A stretch of DNA of 64,000 nt from Pontiella agarivorans (lineage in GTDB: Bacteria; Verrucomicrobiota; Kiritimatiellia; Kiritimatiellales; Pontiellaceae). The position numbers and the translations under genes are program-made. The DNA lies in assembly GCF_034531395.1 (NCBI RefSeq), contig NZ_JARVCO010000007.1, positions 62,001-126,000 on the forward strand, read 5' to 3'. The notes beneath the pieces are model-generated. The model was not told the DNA's origin. It worked only from the letters and a program-made list of their open reading frames with translations, and did not search any database. Positions 35,900-43,935 of the stretch are shown here, piece after piece (the first letter of the stretch is position 1; every line of letters starts with the position of its first letter).

Positions 35900-37108
35900 A
35901 TGAACAAGAATCACAAGCTATTTGTGTCTGGGATCTGCGCTGGGCTTTTTGTGTTGTCTCGCGCTGTTATGGCGGACGGCTACCGCAATCCGCCGCCGAC
36001 CGCCGAGGGGATTGCAAAATCGGGCGTGAATTCGGTGTGGGTGGATGATGCCTCGGCGATTTCCTATAACCCGGCCAATCTGGCCTTTCAGACCAATCAG
36101 TCTTTTGTGCTTTCGACAACCTTTGCCCGCACGGAAAACACATATCAGAACCCGTTGGCACCTAATGCTTTTGAGTCGGATGGGGAGTGGAATTATCTGC
36201 CAAATATATACTACGCTCTACCTTTGGGGGATCGGTGCTCGGTGGGCTTAGGGATTAATACTCCCTATGGGCAGGGGCTCTCTTGGGATAAAGATGACTT
36301 CGCACCATTTGTCACTGCGCCGGGTGTTTTTGTGCCCTACGAAGCTCAGATGATGATGATCAATTTCAATCCAACGGTTGCGGCAAAACTAACTGACACT
36401 CTGGCGCTTGGAGCCGGTCTGAATGTAGCTTATTCCCAACTTACCCTTAAAGCTTTGCAGGGGACTCCGGGGCCGACTGTTGAGGTTGAAGGTGAGGGTG
36501 ACGGCTGGGGAGTTGGGGCAAACCTTGGTTTGACCTGGAATCCTGTGGAAGGGCAGCGTTTGACGCTGACCTACCGAAACCAAATGCAGATCGACTATGA
36601 GGGTGATTTTAAAGTAGACGGTGCGGGAGCCGGAACCTTTGAAACTGAAATCAAGCTACCCAACATCATTGGTGTTGGGTATGGATTTGCCTTGAACGAC
36701 AAAGTGCAGATTGAAGCATTGGTGGAGTGGCTGCAGTGGTCTTTGAATGATTCGCAGAAGCTTGTGGCGGGAGCTCCGGCCCCTGATCTTGAAAACAACT
36801 GGGATGACACGTTCACCTTCGGTATTGGCGGCAGCTGGCAGGCGCTGGATTCGTTGGTTGTTCGTGCGGGCTATGCCTTCATTCCGAGCCCGATTCCAGA
36901 TGAAACCATTACGCCGCTATTGCCGGATGCGGATCGTCATGCCGTCAGTTTCGGCTTGGGGTATACCCGCGGCGCTCACACGATTGATCTGGCTTATACG
37001 GTTAGTATTTATGAAGATCGCAGTGCTCCGGTTTCCAATCTGAGCGGAGCGGGCATTTATGATATTGATTCCAACCTGATTGGTCTGACATACTCTATTG
37101 CGTTTTAG
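35900..37108 (+). CDS. FadL/OMPP1-type outer-membrane transport protein
   Basis: A 402-residue protein with a signal peptide (MNKNHKLFVSGICAGLFVLS to about residue 24). The mature N-terminus is DGYRNPPPTAEG, and an early stretch, DDASAISYNPANLAF, is the family signature near the plug. The rest alternates polar and nonpolar residues as in a 14-strand beta-barrel and ends in an aromatic residue (YSIAF). FadL proteins let long-chain fatty acids or other hydrophobic compounds cross the outer membrane. ATG at 35900 follows AGAGGGGTAC. The receiver/kinase gene follows 9 bases later. Its place opposite the ketoacyl synthase operon suggests a shared lipid-related role. Confidence 0.88.
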   Translation: MNKNHKLFVSGICAGLFVLSRAVMADGYRNPPPTAEGIAKSGVNSVWVDDASAISYNPANLAFQTNQSFVLSTTFARTENTYQNPLAPNAFESDGEWNYLPNIYYALPLGDRCSVGLGINTPYGQGLSWDKDDFAPFVTAPGVFVPYEAQMMMINFNPTVAAKLTDTLALGAGLNVAYSQLTLKALQGTPGPTVEVEGEGDGWGVGANLGLTWNPVEGQRLTLTYRNQMQIDYEGDFKVDGAGAGTFETEIKLPNIIGVGYGFALNDKVQIEALVEWLQWSLNDSQKLVAGAPAPDLENNWDDTFTFGIGGSWQALDSLVVRAGYAFIPSPIPDETITPLLPDADRHAVSFGLGYTRGAHTIDLAYTVSIYEDRSAPVSNLSGAGIYDIDSNLIGLTYSIAF

Positions 37109-37117
37109 GGAATTCTC

Positions 37118-38308
37118 ATGATCGCTGATTGCAAGGACAAAAAAGGTAAGGTACTGGTCATTGATGATGAACGCGGACCGCGTGAAAGTCTGCGTATGGT
37201 GCTGAAGTATGATTACGATATGGTGCTCGCGGAGCGGGTCGATGCCGGAATTAATGCTCTGCGAGAACATAATCCGGATCTGGTCATCATGGATATCCGC
37301 ATGCCTGAAAAAAGCGGTATTGAAGGGTTGCAAGAGATCCGCGAGATCAATCCGAATGTCTCGATTGTGATGCTCACGGGTTATGGAGATCTAGAGACGG
37401 CGCAGCAGGCTATCCGTTACGGAGCAAATGATTATCTCCAAAAGCCGTTTGATACCGATGAGATTCAGGCGGTAGTTAAAAAATATGTGGACCGAACCAA
37501 GCTGAATTCCCGCAAAAAACAGGCGCAGGAAGAGCTGAATAAAATGACGCAGTCACTCAGCCGCGAAGTGGGAAAGACGAACAAGCTGACTTCGCTCGGA
37601 GCGGCCTCTTCCGAGCTGGTTCGTGACTTGCGCAATCCGCTGACGATCATTCGCGGTTATCTGGATCTGCTGAATTATGAACTGAAGGAAAAGCGCGATT
37701 CCACTTCGGATGAAATGAGTGAGTATCTTGATCAGATCGAACGGAATGTGGAACGCTGTGCAGAACTGGTGGAATCCTGGCGCGCACTGGGCCGATTCGA
37801 TTTTTCCCAGATGCAACGGGTGAATTTGCCGAAGCTGATGAACGATTGTTTTCGGGATGCGGCTGCACACTCTGAAATCTCTTTTTCGGTTCAGGTTGAT
37901 GGTGCTGAAGATCAGTATGAAATGTTGGGTGAGCGACTGCAGATCAAGCGGGCGCTGCAGAATCTGATCGATAATGCGGTTACCGCAGTTGATAGCGAGT
38001 TTGCTCCGGGCATTACGGTTGAATTTTCTCTTTCGAACTCAGACATCGATCTGAAAGTGAAAGATAACGGATGCGGTGTGGACACTTCCACACTGCGTTG
38101 GATCTTTGAACCTTTTGATAATACTGCGACCATTGAAAAAGGGGCAGGCCTAGGTCTGTTCATCACCAAGAAGGTGCTTGAAGAGCACCGCGGGTCGCTC
38201 GTCTTTGAGAGTCGTGTTGGAGAGGGCAGTATTGTATCGGTCCGCGTACCTCAGGCCCACACGGCTCTCGGCTATTTTTCCAGTCCTGCTTCACTGGCAC
38301 AGGCCTGA
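37118..38308 (+). CDS. Receiver domain fused to a kinase-like module lacking the phospho-accepting His
   Basis: A 396-residue soluble protein. The receiver (about 10-125) has all key residues: D16/D17, D59 in VIMDIRMP, T87 and K109. A coiled-coil linker leads to a HisKA-like helix that reads SSELVRDLRNPLTIIRG, where the usual H-E-I-R-N-P-L has Arg (R169) in place of His. The HATPase domain looks whole, with DNAVTAVD, DNGCGVD and GAGLGLFITKK. So it may bind ATP without autophosphorylating in the normal way, acting as a phosphate sink, phosphatase or allosteric partner of the two kinases across the promoter. It sits between the FadL-like and flavoenzyme genes with gaps of 9 and 8 bases. Confidence 0.88.
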   Translation: MIADCKDKKGKVLVIDDERGPRESLRMVLKYDYDMVLAERVDAGINALREHNPDLVIMDIRMPEKSGIEGLQEIREINPNVSIVMLTGYGDLETAQQAIRYGANDYLQKPFDTDEIQAVVKKYVDRTKLNSRKKQAQEELNKMTQSLSREVGKTNKLTSLGAASSELVRDLRNPLTIIRGYLDLLNYELKEKRDSTSDEMSEYLDQIERNVERCAELVESWRALGRFDFSQMQRVNLPKLMNDCFRDAAAHSEISFSVQVDGAEDQYEMLGERLQIKRALQNLIDNAVTAVDSEFAPGITVEFSLSNSDIDLKVKDNGCGVDTSTLRWIFEPFDNTATIEKGAGLGLFITKKVLEEHRGSLVFESRVGEGSIVSVRVPQAHTALGYFSSPASLAQA

Positions 38309-38316
38309 TCTGACTC

Positions 38317-39921
38317 ATGTCTGTACATTCCGCCATCGAAGCTTGGGAAGCCCAATTGGGTGCGGATGCGGTTATTCACGATATCCAGGCCTTGGAAAAG
38401 TATACGCGCAGCGTGTGTGCCTCTGAGCGACAGGTTGTTGCCGTCCTCAAACCGGTAAGTCACGAGCAGGTCGAACAGATTATCGAGGCGGCAAATGCCC
38501 ATCGCGTTCCGCTCTATCCCATCAGTCGGGGCAAGCAGTGGGGTATGGGTTCGAAACTTCCAGTTCGCGACGGTGTTGCAATTGTCGACCTTTCAGGACT
38601 GGACCGAATCCTTGAAATCAACGAGCAGTTTCACTATGCCGTCGTCGAGCCCGGTGTGACCCAGCGACAGCTGCTGGATCATATCGCTGAAAATCAGCTT
38701 GATCTGATGCTCAATGTTACAGGGTCAACCTCCGATACCAGCCTCATCGGAAATGCAATGGACCGCGGCGTCGGGTATTTTGATACGCGGGCGCATGGAA
38801 TCTCCAACATGCGGATTGTTCTGGGGAACGGAGCAACCATACAGACCGGATTCGGCCATTTTGAACATGCACAAACGCAGAATCTTTACAGGCATGGGGT
38901 CGGTCCCTCGCTCGATGGGTTGTTTCCGCAGGGAAACTTCGGTATTGTTACGTCCGCCTGCATCGATCTGATGCCTAAGCCTGAAGAGCATCTGGCCGTC
39001 ATTGTAAAAATTGATGTGGAGGAGAAACTGCCTTTACTTGTTGATACGCTCAAAGCTCTTCGTTCCCGGGGGATTTTTACCACGATTGCGCATATCGGAA
39101 ACCGGGAGCGTTCCTATATTACCCTTGCGCCGTTGTTGTACGAACAACTGTTGAAAAACGGTGAGCCGGAAAGCGAGGCCACGCGCAGTAAAACGATTCG
39201 GCTTCTGGAAGATGGCGGCTTCGGGCCGTGGAGTGCTGCGATCGGCGTGCTTGGAACCAAAGCGCAGCTCAAGTTAGCGCGACGTGAGCTTAAAAAAGCA
39301 TTTTCAGGATTTGCAAAGACCATGTTTCTGAATGATGCATTGGTTGCTTCGGCAGAAAAATATTTGTCAAAATTTTCGTTTTTTCCTGCGCTGAAAACGC
39401 AACTGATGATGTTACGGGCCGTGAAACCGGTTTACGGTTACACCGGCGGCCGTGCAACCGATAAATCGCTGTGTTCGGTTTTCTGGGCGGCTGGCGATTT
39501 TCAGCGATTGGAAGAGCCGAACCCCGACGATTCTGATTCCGGTATTCTGTTCTGCCTGCCCATTTTTCCCGCCTCTGGAAAAGAAGTGGCTGAGGGGGTT
39601 GAAGAAACCCGAAAAATCTTTTCGGCGCATGGCTTCGAAGCGGCCATCACGGTTAATCTGATGGATACTAAGGCGATGGAGGGGGTTGTCAGCCTTTCCT
39701 TCAACCGGACGGATAAAAAGCAGACTGCCCGGGCGCAGGCCTGTATTCAGGCGATGGAAACCCGATATATGGAAATGGGCTATCCGCCCTACCGCGTCGG
39801 GATCAATTCGATGCACCAGGTCGTACATGAAAATGATCCGTTCTGGCAAACCATCCGCGATCTAAAATCAGCACTCGATCCCAATGGAATCATAGCCCCC
39901 GGCCGATACAACCTTATTTAG
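38317..39921 (+). CDS. VAO/4-cresol dehydrogenase-type FAD-linked oxidase
   Basis: A 534-residue flavoenzyme of the vanillyl-alcohol oxidase superfamily. The FAD-binding N-terminal half shows LYPISRGKQWGMG, VEPGVTQRQLLDH, GSTSDTSLIGNAMDRGVGYFDTR and GNFGIVTSACIDLMP, and the C-terminal cap domain ends in DPNGIIAPGRYNL. The pattern is closest to the 4-cresol dehydrogenase/vanillyl-alcohol oxidase branch, which oxidises para-substituted phenols. The superfamily also holds alkyl-dihydroxyacetone-phosphate synthase, of interest because a PlsY-like acyltransferase follows. The substrate cannot be told by eye. It starts 8 bases after the receiver/kinase gene. A palindrome near-copy (38383) is read as IQALE. 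Confidence 0.82.
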   Translation: MSVHSAIEAWEAQLGADAVIHDIQALEKYTRSVCASERQVVAVLKPVSHEQVEQIIEAANAHRVPLYPISRGKQWGMGSKLPVRDGVAIVDLSGLDRILEINEQFHYAVVEPGVTQRQLLDHIAENQLDLMLNVTGSTSDTSLIGNAMDRGVGYFDTRAHGISNMRIVLGNGATIQTGFGHFEHAQTQNLYRHGVGPSLDGLFPQGNFGIVTSACIDLMPKPEEHLAVIVKIDVEEKLPLLVDTLKALRSRGIFTTIAHIGNRERSYITLAPLLYEQLLKNGEPESEATRSKTIRLLEDGGFGPWSAAIGVLGTKAQLKLARRELKKAFSGFAKTMFLNDALVASAEKYLSKFSFFPALKTQLMMLRAVKPVYGYTGGRATDKSLCSVFWAAGDFQRLEEPNPDDSDSGILFCLPIFPASGKEVAEGVEETRKIFSAHGFEAAITVNLMDTKAMEGVVSLSFNRTDKKQTARAQACIQAMETRYMEMGYPPYRVGINSMHQVVHENDPFWQTIRDLKSALDPNGIIAPGRYNLI

Positions 39922-40034
39922 CTTTTCCTGAACGGCAAAACTCCCGTCAGTCCATGCAAGGTTGGCAATTCGTATTGTAAAAGATTCAGTTCCTGCTAAT
40001 CTGCTAACAGCATGGAAACGCTGGGGAGTGTTGT

Positions 40035-40625
40035 ATGACGGGGAGGGGTGCCATCTGTATTCTGATTGCCTATCTGCTTGGTGGAATCTGTAGCGGATAT
40101 TGCCCGGTTAGCCTGAAGACGAGGACCGATATCTGTGAGGTCGGAAGCGGGAGAGTCGGAGCACGCAATGTCGGTCGGATTCTGGGCCGGCCGGGTTTTT
40201 CGGCTGCCTTGGCGGCAGATGCGCTGAAAGGCTTTGTCGCTGTTCTTCTTGCGCAAAATTCGGAACTTCCCGAAGCAGTGGTTTTTCTGGTTCTGGTGTC
40301 AGTTGTTGCGGGGCATGTCTGGCCGGTTTTTATTCAATTTCGCGGGGGGCGGGGTATTGCCCCGGCGATCGGAGCTTATCTTGCGTTCGACGTGATAATT
40401 GCCCTGCTTCCTCTCGGTCTTGCCCTCTTGTTGATGCTTTTCCGCCAGAGTTTTATCCTCAGCGGTCTGGCCGCTTTTCTGATTCTTCCGAGCGTGGCTT
40501 ATGCTCTTGTAATGCCCGCCCATTGTGTTGCTGCGCTTACAACGGTTGCGGCGATTATACTTTTTACTCACCGCGACCGGATTCGGAAGGAATTTGCGGC
40601 GGCCCAGCCGCGGAAGGAGGCATAA
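40035..40625 (+). CDS. PlsY-like glycerol-3-phosphate acyltransferase family protein
   Basis: A 196-residue membrane protein with about five hydrophobic segments. The three PlsY motifs are recognisable: GSGRVGARNVGRILG (usual S-G-N-x-G-A-T-N), DALKGF, and GHVWPVFIQFRGGRG (usual G-H-x-F-P-V-F-x-x-F-x-G-G-K-G). Some key positions differ (R for N or T, R for K), so this is probably a divergent member rather than the housekeeping enzyme. PlsY moves an acyl group from acyl-phosphate to glycerol-3-phosphate in the inner membrane. It lies 113 bases after the flavoenzyme gene, and its stop directly adjoins the next start. Confidence 0.8.
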   Translation: MTGRGAICILIAYLLGGICSGYCPVSLKTRTDICEVGSGRVGARNVGRILGRPGFSAALAADALKGFVAVLLAQNSELPEAVVFLVLVSVVAGHVWPVFIQFRGGRGIAPAIGAYLAFDVIIALLPLGLALLLMLFRQSFILSGLAAFLILPSVAYALVMPAHCVAALTTVAAIILFTHRDRIRKEFAAAQPRKEA

Positions 40626-42248
40626 ATGGGACTACTCGCCGGATTTATCTATAAGGTTGCACGGGAAGACTGGGAAATAGAGGCGGTTGACGCACTCAAT
40701 TATAAAACATTCGTGGAAGAAATCCCCCAGCATGAGGCCAATCCGGAGCGTAAGCTGAGAGATAGGTTTCATGAGGAAAACACCTATATAATCTGTGTTC
40801 ATGAAGATCAGCGCGTGCTGGCCGGAATGATTGCCTTCCGTAATAAGCGTCCGTTTTCACTCGATAAAAAACTGGAGAATCTGGATTCCTATTTGCCGCC
40901 GGACCGCTCGCTCTGTGAAATCCGTTTGTTGGCGGTTGAAGAGGAATTCCGTTATACCCGGATCTCGCAGGGCCTGATTGCGACGCTGGTGCAGCATGCG
41001 ATTGACTGCGGGCACGATCTGGCCGTCATTTCCGGTACTGTGCGGCAAATCAAACTCTATAAATTCCTAGGGTTCATTTCATTCGGTCCGCTGGTCGGTA
41101 TCGAGAAGGCGCAGTATCAGCCGATGTATCTCACGCTCGAAGCATACAAAGGTCTGAAAACGCGCTCCCGTTCTTTCGCGATAGATGAGCCGGAGCTCGC
41201 CACCGATGATACCATGCTATTCAATTTTCTGCCCGGTCCGGTAGATTTCGGGAAACAGGTGGTGGAGGTTTATAAAGAAAAACCGAGTTCGCACCGCGGG
41301 AATGATTTTGTAAACGATTTTCAGAACAGCCGGAAACTGCTGTGCGAGCTGGTCGGATCCCGGCAGGTGCAGATTCTGATGGGACCGGGAACACTCGCCA
41401 ATGATGCGGTAGCGGGCCAGTTATCGCTGTTGTGTTCCACCGGTCTGATTCTGGTGAGCGGCGAATTCGGCCATCGCCTCACCAAAAATGCCAACGGGGC
41501 GAAGCTGTTTTTCCATACTCTGGAAATCCCGGAAGGGGAATCCTTCTCCCGAAAAATGATCGAACAGCAGTTTAAGCAACATCCTGAAATCGACTGGGTT
41601 TGGGCGACGCATTGCGAAACGTCAACGGGAGTTCTGCATGATATCGAAATGCTTCAGAGCGTTTGTGAAGCCCACGAAGCAAAGCTGTGTCTGGACTGCA
41701 TCAGTTCACTCGGCACAGTTCCGGTGGACCTTTCTGGGGTCTATCTGGCCTCGGGAACCAGTGGAAAAGGGCTGGCTTCCATTTCCGGACTCTGCATGGT
41801 GTTTCATAATCACGATCTGCAGCCGGAACCGGATGATCTGCCGTGTGTACTGGATCTGGGAATTTATCAGAAACAGGCGGGAATTCCGTTTACCATTCAA
41901 TCCAATCTGGTCTATGCCCTGCTCGCAGCACTGCAATCACACGACTGGAAAAAACGTTTTGCGGATGTGCGCGACTGGTCTGCCAGTATCCGGCGGAAAC
42001 TGGCCGAAATCGACGCCCCGATTCTGGCACCGGATTCCTGTGCGATGCCGGCCGTGGTTACCATTGCTTTGCCGGAAATGCACTCCTCGGAGCGTATCGG
42101 TGATAAACTAAAAGAGCATGGTGTGTTAATCAGTTATCGTAGCGACTACCTGCTCGAACGGAACTGGATTCAAGCCTGCATGATGGGGGCTGAGCATAAA
42201 CCAGCAGAGAAATTTATTCGTCTGCTCAGGAAGGAGCTCGGGGCTTAG
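40626..42248 (+). CDS. Fusion of GNAT/acyl-HSL-synthase-like acyltransferase and class V aminotransferase
   Basis: A 540-residue two-domain protein. Residues about 10-165 have a GNAT-type fold resembling the FeeM/LuxI-like N-acyl amino acid synthases (CEIRLLAVEEEFRYTRISQG and IKLYKFLGF). Residues about 195-535 form a PLP enzyme of aminotransferase class V, with FLPGPVDF, SSHRG, Asp in LCLDCISS (D357) and the PLP lysine K381 in SGTSGKGLAS. One half may make an amine and the other acylate it; this is an inference from the fusion. It starts immediately after the PlsY-like gene and ends in a convergent 4-base overlap with the next gene. Confidence 0.83.
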   Translation: MGLLAGFIYKVAREDWEIEAVDALNYKTFVEEIPQHEANPERKLRDRFHEENTYIICVHEDQRVLAGMIAFRNKRPFSLDKKLENLDSYLPPDRSLCEIRLLAVEEEFRYTRISQGLIATLVQHAIDCGHDLAVISGTVRQIKLYKFLGFISFGPLVGIEKAQYQPMYLTLEAYKGLKTRSRSFAIDEPELATDDTMLFNFLPGPVDFGKQVVEVYKEKPSSHRGNDFVNDFQNSRKLLCELVGSRQVQILMGPGTLANDAVAGQLSLLCSTGLILVSGEFGHRLTKNANGAKLFFHTLEIPEGESFSRKMIEQQFKQHPEIDWVWATHCETSTGVLHDIEMLQSVCEAHEAKLCLDCISSLGTVPVDLSGVYLASGTSGKGLASISGLCMVFHNHDLQPEPDDLPCVLDLGIYQKQAGIPFTIQSNLVYALLAALQSHDWKKRFADVRDWSASIRRKLAEIDAPILAPDSCAMPAVVTIALPEMHSSERIGDKLKEHGVLISYRSDYLLERNWIQACMMGAEHKPAEKFIRLLRKELGA

Positions 42249-42721
42249 TCCTCTGCGCCGGGCATGCCCGGATACTTGAATTCCGAGAGTACAAACCGCT
42301 CGAGGTCATTGGCACTCAGCTGGATTTTAAGAATACGGTCATTGACTTCAATGAGTTCATCCAGAGTGTGTCTTCCCGTTCCGACCGCATCGGCCAAGCT
42401 GTACACAATACTGTTCAGCTGGACAATAAAGGTCTCGATTGCCTCCACAAAAGTGAGGTTGGGGTTGATGGTGGTGGTTTTCATATCGAGCTGTTTTGCA
42501 ATAGAAGTGAGTTCTTCAAACATGGAATTGAACTGATCTCTACAGGAGGGCCAGGCGGACTCAATGTCCACTTTTTTGCGAACCTCGTGAGCTGGAGTTG
42601 GCTTATATCGTTTTTCCTTAAATCCCAGAATTTCGGTGAGCACATTTCGGATGGAGCCGAAGTTTTCCCCCAGCAGGGAGGCATCGACGGCTTTTTTTCT
42701 AAATCTTTTCATGAACAGCAT
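42245..42721 (-). CDS. Hypothetical helical protein downstream of the RdgC-like gene
   Basis: A soluble, mostly helical protein of about 158 residues; the start is ATG at 42721 or, equally possible, 42712. It has a basic N-terminus (MKRFRKKAVD), a central stretch with regularly spaced hydrophobic residues suggesting helical bundles, and an acidic C-terminus. It has no recognisable motifs. It follows the RdgC-like gene after 14 bases on the same strand and so is probably co-transcribed. I do not recognise a family. Confidence 0.55.
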   Translation of the reverse strand: MLFMKRFRKKAVDASLLGENFGSIRNVLTEILGFKEKRYKPTPAHEVRKKVDIESAWPSCRDQFNSMFEELTSIAKQLDMKTTTINPNLTFVEAIETFIVQLNSIVYSLADAVGTGRHTLDELIEVNDRILKIQLSANDLERFVLSEFKYPGMPGAED

Positions 42722-42735
42722 ATCAGCGCCTCCGT

Positions 42736-43836
42736 TTATACCGTGGTGGGCCGATCGGCCACCCACTTGCGCATCTCTTCCTTGGTCTCTTTCCATTGCT
42801 TGGAATCGTTACGCTCTTTAGCAAATTCGCTGTAAAGGTGGAAGAAACTCTGCCGGAAGGTTTCCAGGAAGACCATGCGTTCCTGGAATTTTCCAACGCG
42901 GTCAAAGGTTTCGGTTTCCGGAAGTTTCAGGCTGCGGAACACAAAGTCATCCGCATCGAATGTGAATGCCCAGACCTCTTCACCGCGAACAAACTGCATT
43001 TTGGCCTTTTTCAGTTTTTTCCCGCTCAGCAACGCGGTTCGTGCTTCCGCGGAAAGCATCGGTTCCCCTTTACGCAGCGTGATTTCGTGCGCACCTTTAC
43101 CTTCCATCACAAAGGTCAGCGGGCCTTCCACCATATAGGCCATTTCTCCAACATCGGGAATCTGTGCAATGCCCTGACGCTTTTCGGAGCAGAACCAGAG
43201 CCACATCAGAAATTCGCGGCCGGCGGTTCCGTCGACCATGCCGTCCTCCAGTTCGTCGGAAAAACTGGACGGAGCCCAGCCCTGCACATCCACCTGGGCC
43301 ACGCGCTCGCCGATCGTTTCCGGATCAGCCGGTGTTGCACCGCAGCCCGTCGTCTGCATCAGGGTCAGCACAAAGGCATCGACCTGTTTTTCCGAGGTGG
43401 CGGTGGAATAAATCATGTGGGAGCGTTCATCGAACACAAAATCGATCCCCTTCAGCTGTACCGGCATTTCGGGCAGCAGCCGTTCCTGAATTGATTTTTT
43501 GATTTCCGACCGCTGCGTCTGGTTCAGATAATTTTTATCCTCGGCCTCCATCACCGCCATTTCCTCCAGCGCACATTCGGCCTGCAGCAGCGACGTGGGA
43601 ACTTTTTTCCTGGCCTGGGTCAGCGAAAGACGCAGGTAGCCGCCCAGAAACGCATTCTCTTCCGTGATATTGCGGTCCAGCAGATGACGTCCACCCACCC
43701 AGCCGTGCACTTCCTCCTCCGCCAGCGTACTGAGCGGCGGCAGTGCAGCCGCCGCAAATTTATCGATATCTTCGGTGGTCAGATCGCGCGATGCGAAATA
43801 CATACGGAAACTGATGGAACCTTTTTCAAAACCCAT
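42736..43836 (-). CDS. RdgC-like protein (putative recombination-associated)
   Basis: A 366-residue soluble protein. The region around residues 45-175 has the order of elements of RdgC: GWVGGRHLLD, a predicted helical stretch rich in Glu and Lys, KKSIQERLLPEMPV, and then VFDERSHMIYSTATSEKQVDAFVLTL, matching the RdgC core that forms a DNA-encircling ring. The protein is longer than E. coli RdgC (about 300 residues), and the C-terminal third is less similar. The assignment is by pattern only. A dispersed repeat with a long inverted repeat lies just upstream. A palindrome near-copy at 42791 is read as SKQWK. Confidence 0.5.
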   Translation of the reverse strand: MGFEKGSISFRMYFASRDLTTEDIDKFAAAALPPLSTLAEEEVHGWVGGRHLLDRNITEENAFLGGYLRLSLTQARKKVPTSLLQAECALEEMAVMEAEDKNYLNQTQRSEIKKSIQERLLPEMPVQLKGIDFVFDERSHMIYSTATSEKQVDAFVLTLMQTTGCGATPADPETIGERVAQVDVQGWAPSSFSDELEDGMVDGTAGREFLMWLWFCSEKRQGIAQIPDVGEMAYMVEGPLTFVMEGKGAHEITLRKGEPMLSAEARTALLSGKKLKKAKMQFVRGEEVWAFTFDADDFVFRSLKLPETETFDRVGKFQERMVFLETFRQSFFHLYSEFAKERNDSKQWKETKEEMRKWVADRPTTV

Positions 43837-43849
43837 TATACAAATCCTT

Positions 43850-43931
43850 ATTTTTCCTCGCAGAGATGCTGAGGGCGCAGCGTTTCTTCATATGTACTCC
43901 TCTGCAGGCTCTGCGCCTCTGCGAGGAAACA
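43850..43931. repeat. Dispersed CTCTGCG-type repeat forming a long inverted repeat
   Basis: TTTCCTCGCAGA and TCTGCGAGGAAA arms about 55 bases apart, with an inner GGGCGCAG/CTGCGCC pair, lie between the TonB receptor gene and the RdgC-like gene. It resembles the repeat at 3523-3591. It may act as a transcription stop for the receptor gene, though it lacks a T-run on the minus strand. Confidence 0.6.
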
Positions 43932-43935
43932 TGTA

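Noticed and set aside
34425-42248. Reading the locus as an aryl-polyene or polyketide cluster
   Set aside because: No acyl carrier protein, ketoreductase, dehydratase or chain-length factor pair is present; only one ketoacyl synthase.
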